Shown here piece by piece: positions 1-6,010 of a DNA stretch of 8,549 nt. Origin of the DNA: JBHHXR01 sp046757205. Lineage in GTDB: Bacteria; Pseudomonadota; Alphaproteobacteria; Rhodobacterales; Rhodobacteraceae. The stretch covers positions 1 through 8,549 of the forward strand of contig JBHHXR010000151.1 in assembly GCA_046757205.1 (NCBI GenBank). The letters are read 5' to 3'. Position 1 is the stretch's first letter. The number at the start of each line of letters is the position of its first letter. Under the pieces are notes generated by a model. That model was not told where the DNA came from. It searched no databases and was given only the letters and a program-made list of their open reading frames with translations. The position numbers were made by a program, and so were the translations under genes.

Positions 1-58
1 GTAACGCCTTGAGTTTTAAACGGTTTTGAAGGTTTGGCATCAAGAATTATGGGCATCG

Positions 59-76
59 CCCATCAATTTTGATGGG
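59..76. repeat. Perfect palindrome at the left IS junction
   Basis: Arms CCCATCAA (59-66) and TTGATGGG (69-76) are perfectly complementary around a 2-nt centre. The right arm crosses the inferred left end of the insertion sequence (about 72), so the palindrome may be half target and half element. Elements of the IS1111 group are known to favour palindromic or hairpin-forming targets, which fits. Whether the palindrome existed before insertion cannot be told from this window. Confidence 0.6.
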
Positions 77-78
77 AT

Positions 79-85
79 GGATGCC
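79..85 (+). repeat. Left subterminal inverted repeat (IRL core)
   Basis: GGATGCC matches the complement of the right-end copy at 1422-1428. With one more matching base (78/1429) the exact core is 8 bp. Further inward the ends remain only loosely alike (TCCGCCTGA versus CCCCTTGA). Short subterminal repeats of this kind, set a few bases in from the ends, are typical of the IS1111 group. Confidence 0.55.
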
Positions 86-140
86 TCCGCCTGACGGCAT
101 CGCAATGTGCCAAGATGGTGATGTTGAAATCGCCATAGAA

Positions 141-148
141 GGAGGAGG
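141..148 (+). promoter_or_regulatory. Strong Shine-Dalgarno sequence of the transposase
   Basis: GGAGGAGG lies 5 nt before the ATG at 154. It fixes that ATG as the original start of the transposase, upstream of the in-frame stop, rather than the ATG at 277 that opens the longest uninterrupted stretch. It overlaps the right arm of the 12-bp inverted repeat. Confidence 0.7.
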
Positions 149-153
149 CATCC

Positions 154-1176
154 ATGGAAGAGGTTAGCATCATCGGAGTTGATCTGGCAAAGCGGGTCTT
201 TCAGGTTCACGGGGCGACCGCAGATGGGCGTGTTCTGTTCCGCAAGAAGCTGTCATGACTGCAGTTCGCGAAGTTTATGACATCGCTTGCGCCCTGCGTT
301 GTTGCGATGGAGGCCTGTGGCACCGCGCATTACTGGGGCCGTGAACTATTGCGACACGGCCACGACGTCAGGCTGATCCCACCGATCTATGTCAAACCAT
401 TCGTAAAACGGCAGAAGAACGACGCCGCAGATGCGGAAGCCGTGGCAGAGGCGGCCCTTCGCCCGACCATGCGCTGCGTGGCGGTGAAAACGTCCGATCA
501 ACAGGCGCGGGCAATGCTGTTTCGCACCCGCGATCTGCTCGTCGGGCAGCGGACCCAATTGGTGAATGCCCTTCGCGGACATCTAGCCGAACATGGGATC
601 ATCGTCAGCCAGGGCGTCGGGAATGTCACACGCCTGGCAGCCCGCCTTGAAGAGGAGCCGATTCCGGACCTAGTCCGTGATCTTGGATGGCTCTATCTCG
701 ATCGAATCACACAGATCAGTGCCGAGATCGGCGAACTGGATAAGCGTATCATTGCCGTGGCCAAAGAGGACAATATCGCCCACACGCTGCAGACGATGCC
801 CGGGATCGGGCCGGTCTGTGCAATGGCGATCACCGCCTTTGCTCCGGATATGCGCGAGTTCCGTCGCGGACGCGACTTCTCGGCCTGGCTCGGCCTCGTT
901 CCCCGGCAACATTCGACCGGAGGTAAACAGAAACTCGGCCGAACCTCAAAGATGGGCCAGCGCGATATCCGGCGCTTGCTAATCGTCGGGGCAATGTCCA
1001 TCGTGCATTGGAGGGGCCGGGATGGCGGCTGTCCGGGCTCATGGTTGTCACGCATGCTCGCGCGCAAGCCGCGCAAGCTTGTCGCCATCGCGCTGGCCAA
1101 CAAGATGGCGCGCATGATCTGGGCCATGCTCGTGAGGGGTGAAGAATACAAGGATCCAACCGGCGCGGTCTGCTGA
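154..1176 (+). pseudogene. IS110/IS1111-family DEDD transposase, interrupted by a nonsense codon
   Basis: Read from the ATG at 154, the frame gives 340 residues if the TGA at 256-258 (codon 35) is read through. That is the normal family length. The N-terminal RuvC-like DEDD domain shows D10 (GVDLAK), E53 (MEACG), and D90 and D93 (NDAADAEA). The C-terminal IS116/IS110/IS902 domain starts around residue 210 (PGIGPV) and carries the conserved serine S254 in HSTGGKQKLG. These enzymes cut and rejoin DNA under guidance of an RNA encoded by the element. TGA sits where relatives usually have an arginine, so a single CGA-to-TGA change is the simplest explanation. The part after the stop can restart at 277, but it then lacks the first catalytic aspartate and is unlikely to be active. 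The rest of the frame is intact, so the stop is probably recent. Neighbouring genes use TGA as a true stop, so recoding is unlikely. Confidence 0.85.
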
Positions 1177-1430
1177 TCGCGGTGGCTGGTTCGTCAGGGA
1201 TGTGAGGAGGGCGATGATCCGTATGGGCAAATGATCGGCAAGATCCGGACCGGGAAAACCAGGGGCATGCAACGAGCCGCGAGCTCGCAATTTTGATCTG
1301 GACCCGATCCGCGCATCACCATACCGGCCCGCGGCGCATCAAGGCCGCACCTGAGAGGCCTGAAACATGACCGCACCCGATCACATGCTCAGAAAGATCA
1401 GAAAATCCTTGCATCAAGGGGGGCATCCAA
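1177..1430 (+). ncRNA. Candidate guide RNA (seekRNA/bridge RNA) region of the IS
   Basis: IS1111-type elements encode their target-guiding RNA between the transposase stop and the right end. This stretch has no convincing gene and contains a foldable stem-loop at 1247-1310. Its outer pairs are GGA/TCC (1247-1249 with 1308-1310), CGGG/CCCG (1251-1254 with 1303-1306) and CCAG/CTGG (1259-1262 with 1298-1301). The apical hairpin is CGAGC/GCTCG (1273-1277 with 1283-1287). Between the stems lies an internal loop with strands 1263-1272 and 1288-1297. The 3' strand, CAATTTTGAT, is identical to 64-73 at the left junction. The 5' strand (1262-1272) matches 1420-1430 at the right end in 10 of 11 positions. 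This is the design expected of a guide loop. RNA ends are unknown and the fold was made by eye. Confidence 0.5.
1422..1428 (-). repeat. Right subterminal inverted repeat (IRR core)
   Basis: GGCATCC on the plus strand is the complement of the left repeat at 79-85. It lies within a G-run (1418-1423) and is followed within 5 nt by the ATG at 1433. It marks the right end of the element at about 1431. Confidence 0.55.
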
Positions 1431-1432
1431 AC

Positions 1433-2152
1433 ATGAGCATGCCGGTCAGCGCGACGTTTCTGTTGGTGATGGGGGTCGGGTACATCATCGGCGGCATAAG
1501 ATCGGCTCTGGTTGTCGGCGGCCTCCTGCTGTTCATCGCGCTGACCGAATGGTGGGACCGGGCACTGATCACCGCCTACATGACTTCATTTTCGGTCATC
1601 GTCTCGGTTGCGATTGGTCTGACGGTCGGGTCGTTATGCGCTCAGAATTCCTTTGCCTCCAAGACGGCATTGCTGCTTTGCGATACGTTTCAGACCTTTC
1701 CGTCATTCATATACCTGATCCCGGTGATCATGCTTTTCGGCGTGACCGACACGTCTGTCCTGATTGCAGTCATTGTCTACGCCACCATCCCGGCCATCCG
1801 CTACACCGTGGAAGGCATACGCAACGTGCCGCCTTCGCTGCGCGAAGCAGGTTTGATGTCGGGTGTCAGCCCCTTGCAAAGGTGGATGAAAATCGACCTG
1901 CCGCTCGCGTTTCCCCATATCATGCTCGGGGTCAATCAAACGGTCATATTCGCGCTGTTCATGGTGATCATTGGCGCCATGATCGGCACCGACGATCTCG
2001 GGCAGTTTATCCTGAAGGCGCTGTCGGACAAGAACGGAACCGGCAGCGGGCTGATGCTCGGCCTGTGCGTGGCGTTTATCGGCCTCGCGGTGGACCATCT
2101 GATCCACACCTGGGCAGCCGAACGCAAAGCTGTGTTGGGGCTGAGCCAGTGA
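1433..2152 (+). CDS. ABC transporter permease, glycine betaine/TMAO type (TmoV/ProW-like), probably N-terminally truncated
   Basis: The frame from ATG 1433 gives 239 residues and is a membrane permease domain of the binding-protein-dependent (BPD_transp_1) fold. Hydrophobic spans lie near residues 7-38, 44-68, 85-125, 160-185 and 205-225. The EAA loop that contacts the ATPase is clear: E138, A139, G144, then KIDLP. Closest in feel are betaine/carnitine/TMAO permeases. Many members of this subgroup are much longer fused proteins, and what remains here resembles their C-terminal half. The frame is open into the IS, with an in-frame ATG at 1367, but 1367-1431 is inferred to be IS sequence, so 1433 (or ATG 1439) is the first native-looking start. 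No good ribosome-binding site precedes it. The stop overlaps the start of the TMAO demethylase gene, so the likely substrate is TMAO or a similar methylated amine, as for TmoXVW of Ruegeria pomeroyi. Function without the missing part is uncertain. Confidence 0.75.
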   Translation: MSMPVSATFLLVMGVGYIIGGIRSALVVGGLLLFIALTEWWDRALITAYMTSFSVIVSVAIGLTVGSLCAQNSFASKTALLLCDTFQTFPSFIYLIPVIMLFGVTDTSVLIAVIVYATIPAIRYTVEGIRNVPPSLREAGLMSGVSPLQRWMKIDLPLAFPHIMLGVNQTVIFALFMVIIGAMIGTDDLGQFILKALSDKNGTGSGLMLGLCVAFIGLAVDHLIHTWAAERKAVLGLSQ

Positions 2153-4518
2153 ATGTCAGACCGGTATTCGAGACGCATCACGAGCGTAACGGCATCCGTA
2201 ACCCCGGATTGCCGATCCTGCCACATGGCATGGAACGTTACGTCATACCGGGCGGCGGTTCGCGGGCCGTGGGAATTGAAAAGGGCGACGAGATTTCGCT
2301 GGTTGACCGCGAGGGTTTGCAGCCGGTCGAAATGGTCTTCTTCGCGCCGGACGGAAGTTCGGACGCGGCCATGATCGGGGCCGAGGGCGGCCGCGATGCG
2401 AAAGGAATCCGGCACGCGCTATCGGCGGGTGGTGCGTCTGGAAAAAAGGTACTGAAGGCGCTCGCGGCATCGGGGTTTGACATCGGACGGGCCGACGCCG
2501 CGCTGGTGTTCGAACAAGGGTCCAAATGCGGTGACACATCCGTATTTCATGCGTCCTGCGACGGCTTGCTGATTGCCTGTGCGCTTGGCGGTCCCATGCA
2601 CGCGCACCGGCAGAATCCACCAACCGAAATTGCGCTCTACGTCCGCCGGGCAAACCCGGGCGCAGGCAAGGGCGGGCAGGCCCCGGCCGAGCCGCTTGCC
2701 GACCCGCTGCAGGACTGGAATGTCCAGCCAGGCCATGCAAAGGCCTATGAGGTACGCGCCGGCCAATTCATTCAGGTCATGGATGTGCAGGGCCGCGAAT
2801 GCAGCGATTTTCAATGTTTTTCGCTGGCGGAACTGGACCGCGGGATCGAGCGCGACATCAGCATGACGACAACCCGCTCCCTGACCGGGTGCATCTATCC
2901 GGTCCCCGGGATCAGTTCGAAATTCTGGAGCGTCGACCAGCAGCCGTTGTTCGAAATCGTCCAGGACACCTGCGGCCGTCACGACGCGTACGGGCTGTCC
3001 TGCTATCCACGATATTATGACGATGCCGGGTATCCGGGGCATGTCAACTGCTCGGACAATATCAACGCGGAACTGGCGGCCTGGGACATCAGGCCGCGTG
3101 TCGGCTGGCCCTCGATCAATTTCTTCTTCAACACCATAATCGACGAGCAGCACGTGATGAGCATCGACGATCCGTGGTCGCGGCCCGGTGATTACGTGCT
3201 GCTCAGGGCCCTGACGGATTTGGTCGCGGTCTCCACGGCATGTCCCTGTGACATCGACCCGACGAACGCGTGGAACCCGACGGATATTCAGGTGCGGGTT
3301 TACAGGGAAACGGAAGATTTCAAGCGCTCGGTAGGCTGGCGCAAAAGCACGGAGGCTGATGTGGAACCGACCAAGGAAACCGGCTTTCACAGGTGCTTTG
3401 CCAGGCACACGCGTGAATTTGTCGAATACAACGGCTATTGGCTGGCCAATCAGATGAGCAACCACGGCGCCATCGCGGAATACTGGGCCGCGCGCGAAAA
3501 GGCCGTGGTGATGGACCTGAGCCCTCTGCGCAAGTACGAGGTGACGGGCTCGGATGCCGAGGCGTTGATGCAGATGTGCGTCACCCGCAATATCAAGAAG
3601 CTGAGCGTCGGCGGCATCGTCTATACGGCCATGTGCTATGAACACGGCGGCATGATCGACGACGGCACCGTGTTCCGGCTGGGCGACAACAATTTCCGCT
3701 GGATCGGCGGTTGCGACACGAGCGGCAGATGGCTGCGCAGCCAGGCCGAAAAGCACGGGCTGAATGCCTGGGTCAGATCCTCAACCGACCATCACCACAA
3801 CATCGCCGTGCAGGGGCCGCTGTCACGCGAAATTCTTGCCGAAGTGTTCTGGACGCCGCCGACCCACGCCACGGTCGAGGATCTTGCGTGGTTCCGCTTC
3901 ACGACGGCGCGCATCGGCGATATTCAGGGTACACCGGTCGTTCTGAGCCGAACCGGATATTCCGGCGAGCTGGGGTATGAGGTGTTTTGCCACCCCCGCG
4001 ACGCCGAAGAGGTATTCGACGCGATCTGGGCGGCCGGAGAACCGAAAGGAATGGTGCCGCTCGGACTGGCGGCTCTCGACATGTTGCGGATCGAGGCCGG
4101 GCTGATATTTGCCGGATACGAGTTTTCCGACGAAACCGATCCGTTCGAAGCAGGCATAGGTTTTACCGTGCCGTTGAAGACCCAGGATGACGATTTCATC
4201 GGCCGCAGAGCGATCGAGGAACGCAAGGCCCATCCCCACCGCAAACTGGTGGGCCTCGATGTCGCGGGCGGGCTCGTGCCGCAACACGGCGATTGCATTC
4301 ATGTGGGCAAGGCGCGGGTGGGCGTTGTGACATCTGCCGTGAAATCCCCGTTTCTCGGCAAGACGATTGCGCTCGCGCGGGTTGATATTGCCCATTGCGA
4401 GGTTGGAACCGATGTCGAAGTCGGACAGCTGGACGGGGAACAGAAGCGGCTGATGGCCAAGGTCACAACCTTCCCGCATTTCGACCCGACCAAAGAGCGG
4501 GTCAAAGGCAACTATTGA
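2149..4518 (+). CDS. tdm: Trimethylamine N-oxide demethylase (Tdm), DUF1989-GcvT fusion
   Basis: This 789-residue protein probably converts TMAO to dimethylamine and formaldehyde in the cytoplasm, with a folate domain that captures the formaldehyde as methylene-tetrahydrofolate. Residues 1 to about 190 form an N-terminal module. About 190-385 is a DUF1989 domain (RAGQFIQVMDVQGRECSDFQ through STACPCDIDPTNAWNPTDI). About 400-789 is a GcvT-like aminomethyltransferase domain with the GGMIDDGTVFR motif (D504-D505). Cysteines C301, C365 and C367 have the same 64- and 2-residue spacing that I recall for the zinc ligands of Methylocella silvestris Tdm (C279, C343, C345). The length also agrees (about 770-790 residues). 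I chose the GTG at 2149 because it overlaps the permease stop (GTGA), suggesting translational coupling; ATG 2230 is the alternative. A dimethylglycine-type aminomethyltransferase of the same architecture is the main other reading. The substrate has not been shown from this sequence. Confidence 0.82.
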   Translation: MNVRPVFETHHERNGIRNPGLPILPHGMERYVIPGGGSRAVGIEKGDEISLVDREGLQPVEMVFFAPDGSSDAAMIGAEGGRDAKGIRHALSAGGASGKKVLKALAASGFDIGRADAALVFEQGSKCGDTSVFHASCDGLLIACALGGPMHAHRQNPPTEIALYVRRANPGAGKGGQAPAEPLADPLQDWNVQPGHAKAYEVRAGQFIQVMDVQGRECSDFQCFSLAELDRGIERDISMTTTRSLTGCIYPVPGISSKFWSVDQQPLFEIVQDTCGRHDAYGLSCYPRYYDDAGYPGHVNCSDNINAELAAWDIRPRVGWPSINFFFNTIIDEQHVMSIDDPWSRPGDYVLLRALTDLVAVSTACPCDIDPTNAWNPTDIQVRVYRETEDFKRSVGWRKSTEADVEPTKETGFHRCFARHTREFVEYNGYWLANQMSNHGAIAEYWAAREKAVVMDLSPLRKYEVTGSDAEALMQMCVTRNIKKLSVGGIVYTAMCYEHGGMIDDGTVFRLGDNNFRWIGGCDTSGRWLRSQAEKHGLNAWVRSSTDHHHNIAVQGPLSREILAEVFWTPPTHATVEDLAWFRFTTARIGDIQGTPVVLSRTGYSGELGYEVFCHPRDAEEVFDAIWAAGEPKGMVPLGLAALDMLRIEAGLIFAGYEFSDETDPFEAGIGFTVPLKTQDDDFIGRRAIEERKAHPHRKLVGLDVAGGLVPQHGDCIHVGKARVGVVTSAVKSPFLGKTIALARVDIAHCEVGTDVEVGQLDGEQKRLMAKVTTFPHFDPTKERVKGNY

Positions 4519-4757
4519 TGTTCTTTCGCTCCGGCGACGCCGGGCCGGGCCAGCCCGAGGCCGCCCTGTTCCGCTCCGCGATCGGCGCTCCGTCGAACAC
4601 TTGATCCGGGATGGCCCGTAATGGTGGGAGAATCTCTTCGAAGCCGTAATAGCCGGTCTTGACGAGCGAATGAGGTGCCCTTGTGTACCCCGTCACGGCC
4701 TGCGCGGGTCCTTCCTTGCGAAACGCCCAGGAAAGAAAAGCCGCGTGGCGTGAATTC
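4519..4757. other. Intergenic stretch between tdm and tRNA-Leu
   Basis: No gene is recognised in these 239 bases. A palindrome, CCGGCG/CGCCGG (4531-4543), begins 12 nt after the tdm stop, but no T-run follows it, so it is a poor candidate for an intrinsic terminator. A minus-strand frame (4502-4696) stays open and could be the decayed remnant of a gene, but it has no recognisable match and overlaps the end of tdm. Confidence 0.4.
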
Positions 4758-4842
4758 TGGTACCCGAGGCCGGACTCGAACCGGCAAGCCTTGCGGCGGC
4801 GGATTTTGAATCCGCTGCGTCTACCAATTCCGCCACTCGGGC
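4758..4842 (-). tRNA. tRNA-Leu (anticodon CAA)
   Basis: Read on the minus strand, an 85-nt class II tRNA folds fully. The acceptor stem is GCCCGAG/CTCGGGT (ending in a G-U pair), the anticodon stem is GCGGA/TCCGC and the loop is TTCAAAA, giving anticodon CAA, which reads UUG leucine codons. A long variable arm (GCC-GCAA-GGC) follows, as expected for leucine, then T-arm GCCGG/CCGGC around TTCGAGT. The discriminator is A, and the CCA end is encoded. Its 3' end faces the lower-G+C block with the IS and tdm. Integrases commonly use tRNA 3' ends as attachment sites, so the gene may mark an island edge. Confidence 0.96.
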
Positions 4843-4861
4843 AACGCAGGGCCGGGTTTAT

Positions 4862-4875
4862 CGCCGCCGGCGGCG
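4862..4875. repeat. 14-bp perfect palindrome upstream of the tRNA gene
   Basis: CGCCGCC (4862-4868) is followed immediately by its complement GGCGGCG (4869-4875). It lies between the 5' end of the tRNA and the divergent YqaA-like gene. No regulator is recognised, and in DNA this G+C-rich such a palindrome may mean little. Confidence 0.4.
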
Positions 4876-4950
4876 TGCGTCAACGGGCCGGCGGGCGCGT
4901 GCCGCCTTGACGCGGCGCGGCGTCCGTGATGCATGAGGCGCGGCGACCGC

Positions 4951-4955
4951 GAGGA
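4951..4955 (+). promoter_or_regulatory. Ribosome-binding site that favours start 4960
   Basis: GAGGA lies 4 nt before ATG 4960. The upstream in-frame ATG at 4933 has no comparable site, and family members begin with a short MLRR-like N-terminus, so 4960 is the better start. Confidence 0.55.
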
Positions 4956-4959
4956 CCAT

Positions 4960-5538
4960 ATGCTGAGGCGCATCTACGACTGGACGATCCTGCTGGCGCA
5001 GACCCGCCACGCGCTCTGGGCGCTGGCCGCCGTCGCCTTCGTGGAAAGCTCGGTCTTTCCCATCCCGCCCGACGTGATGCTGATCCCGATGGTGCTGGCG
5101 TTGCCCCGCCGGGCGTGGCTGATCGCCTCGGTGTGCACGCTTTCCTCGGTGGCCGGCGGCGCGCTGGGCTATGTCATCGGCTCGGGGTTTTTCGATCTGA
5201 TCGGACGGCCGGTGCTGGAATTCTATGGCAAGATGGCGGAATTCGACGTGTTCCGCGAGCGCTTCAACGAGTACGGATCGTGGGCGGTGCTGATGGCCGG
5301 TGTCACGCCCTTTCCCTACAAGGTGATCACCATCACGTCGGGCGCGACCGGGCTCGATTTCTGGGTCTTCATGCTGTCCTCGACGGTGGCACGGGCGCTG
5401 CGCTTCTTCGTCGTGGCGGCGCTGTTGTGGAAATTCGGGCCGCCGATCCGGGATTTCATCGACCGCCGTTTCGGGCTTGTCGCCACCGGCGCCATCGCGC
5501 TACTGTTCGGTGGATTTCTGGCCGTGAGGTATCTCTGA
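4960..5538 (+). CDS. YqaA-family (DedA/VTT-like) inner-membrane protein
   Basis: This 192-residue membrane protein belongs to the YqaA branch of the DedA/VTT superfamily. Relatives are linked to membrane lipid flipping and envelope homeostasis, but the YqaA branch has no settled function. It shows the re-entrant motif with E29 in VESSVFPIPPDVML and the second conserved element GVTPFPYKVITITSGA (from G114). Hydrophobic spans are present near 17-30, 35-75, 105-135, 140-165 and 172-190. The C-terminal RYL ending is typical. Length is normal for the family. The stop is followed after one base by the start of dsbB, so the two are very likely co-transcribed. Confidence 0.88.
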   Translation: MLRRIYDWTILLAQTRHALWALAAVAFVESSVFPIPPDVMLIPMVLALPRRAWLIASVCTLSSVAGGALGYVIGSGFFDLIGRPVLEFYGKMAEFDVFRERFNEYGSWAVLMAGVTPFPYKVITITSGATGLDFWVFMLSSTVARALRFFVVAALLWKFGPPIRDFIDRRFGLVATGAIALLFGGFLAVRYL

Positions 5539-5539
5539 C

Positions 5540-6010
5540 ATGACCTTGAAACAGATGGTTTTTCTGGCGCTGGCGGGGTCCGTGGCGGTGATGCTGGGCG
5601 CGATCGGCTCGCAGTATCTCGGCGGGCTTTTGCCGTGCAAGCTGTGCATCTGGCAGCGCTGGCCGCACGGCATCGCCATCGCGCTCGGCCTCGTCTGGCT
5701 GGTCTACAGGGACCGCCGGCTGCCGCTGCTGGCGGGGCTGGTGGTGCTGGCCGGCGCCGGCATCGGGGTCTACCACGCCGGGGTGGAGCAGGCCTGGTGG
5801 CCGGGGCCGGACACCTGCACCGCGGGCAGCATCGGCGGGCTGACGACGGACGAACTTCTGGACAAGATCCTGAACACGCCGGTGATCCGCTGCGACGACA
5901 TTCAGTGGAGCCTGTTCGGTCTTACGATGGCGGCGTGGAACGCGCTGATCTCGGTTGTGCTGGCCGGGCTGTGGTTTACCGCCTACGCCTCCAGTTCGGC
6001 GTCCCAGTAA
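5540..6010 (+). CDS. dsbB: Disulfide bond formation protein DsbB
   Basis: This 156-residue inner-membrane quinone reductase reoxidises periplasmic DsbA and passes electrons to ubiquinone. Four membrane spans are visible (about 7-25, 42-57, 63-80 and 132-150). The first periplasmic loop holds the redox pair C33-K-L-C36 in the context PCKLCIWQR. The second loop has C93 (DTCTAG) and C118 (VIRCDD), the second essential pair. A GAGG site at 5526-5529 precedes the ATG by 10 nt and lies within the end of the YqaA-like gene. The last 28 bases overlap the 3' end of the opposing HNH gene. No DsbA gene is present in the window. Confidence 0.94.
   Translation: MTLKQMVFLALAGSVAVMLGAIGSQYLGGLLPCKLCIWQRWPHGIAIALGLVWLVYRDRRLPLLAGLVVLAGAGIGVYHAGVEQAWWPGPDTCTAGSIGGLTTDELLDKILNTPVIRCDDIQWSLFGLTMAAWNALISVVLAGLWFTAYASSSASQ

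Larger units (their letters stand above)
77..155 (+). repeat. 12-bp inverted repeat bracketing the IS leader and overlapping the start codon
   Basis: ATGGATGCCTCC at 77-88 is the exact reverse complement of GGAGGCATCCAT at 144-155. The left arm contains the subterminal repeat of the element. The right arm contains part of the Shine-Dalgarno sequence and the first two bases of the transposase ATG. In a transcript entering from outside, the two arms would pair across a 55-nt loop and hide the ribosome-binding site. This could protect the element from read-through translation, but that role is inferred; the repeat itself is directly visible. Confidence 0.6.
72..1431 (+). mobile_element. IS110-family insertion sequence, IS1111-type
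   Basis: A single DEDD transposase reading frame is followed by a noncoding tail of about 250 bp, the layout of the IS1111 branch (the IS110 branch has its long noncoding part upstream). Subterminal inverted repeats are visible: TGGATGCC at 78-85 on the left, and the complement GGCATCCA at 1422-1429 on the right, with imperfect similarity continuing inward. The exact ends are inferred. In IS1111 relatives the repeats lie a few bases inside the true ends, which puts them near 72 and 1431. No target-site duplication is evident, as is usual for this family. The element lies immediately before the remaining part of an ABC permease gene. Confidence 0.72.

Noticed and set aside
277..1176. A 299-residue transposase starting at ATG 277
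   Set aside because: It lacks the first catalytic aspartate and any ribosome-binding site. The same frame upstream, from ATG 154, has a strong site and conserved family sequence, so the TGA at 256 is a break in a longer gene.
1367..1432. Permease start at ATG 1367
   Set aside because: The segment is inferred to be the right end of the IS (it contains the subterminal repeat at 1422-1428), and the encoded residues look unrelated to a permease. A hybrid start is possible but not supported by a ribosome-binding site.
1549..2148. Upstream extension of the tdm frame to ATG 1549
   Set aside because: This part of the frame runs through the permease gene in another phase and its translation has no membrane or enzyme character. 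The GTG at 2149 overlapping the permease stop is the sensible start.
2419..3756. Minus-strand frame of 445 codons within tdm
   Set aside because: It is the complement of a well-recognised gene with strong motifs. The antisense product has no recognisable domain and reflects codon composition.
4531..4543. Intrinsic terminator after tdm
   Set aside because: The palindrome CCGGCG-A-CGCCGG has a loop too short to form as drawn and no T-run follows.
4554..4772. Attachment-site repeat: CCCGAGGCCG at 4554-4563 and inside the tRNA at 4763-4772
   Set aside because: A 10-nt G+C-rich match is expected about this often by chance in such DNA. It does not reach the tRNA 3' end and there is no integrase nearby.
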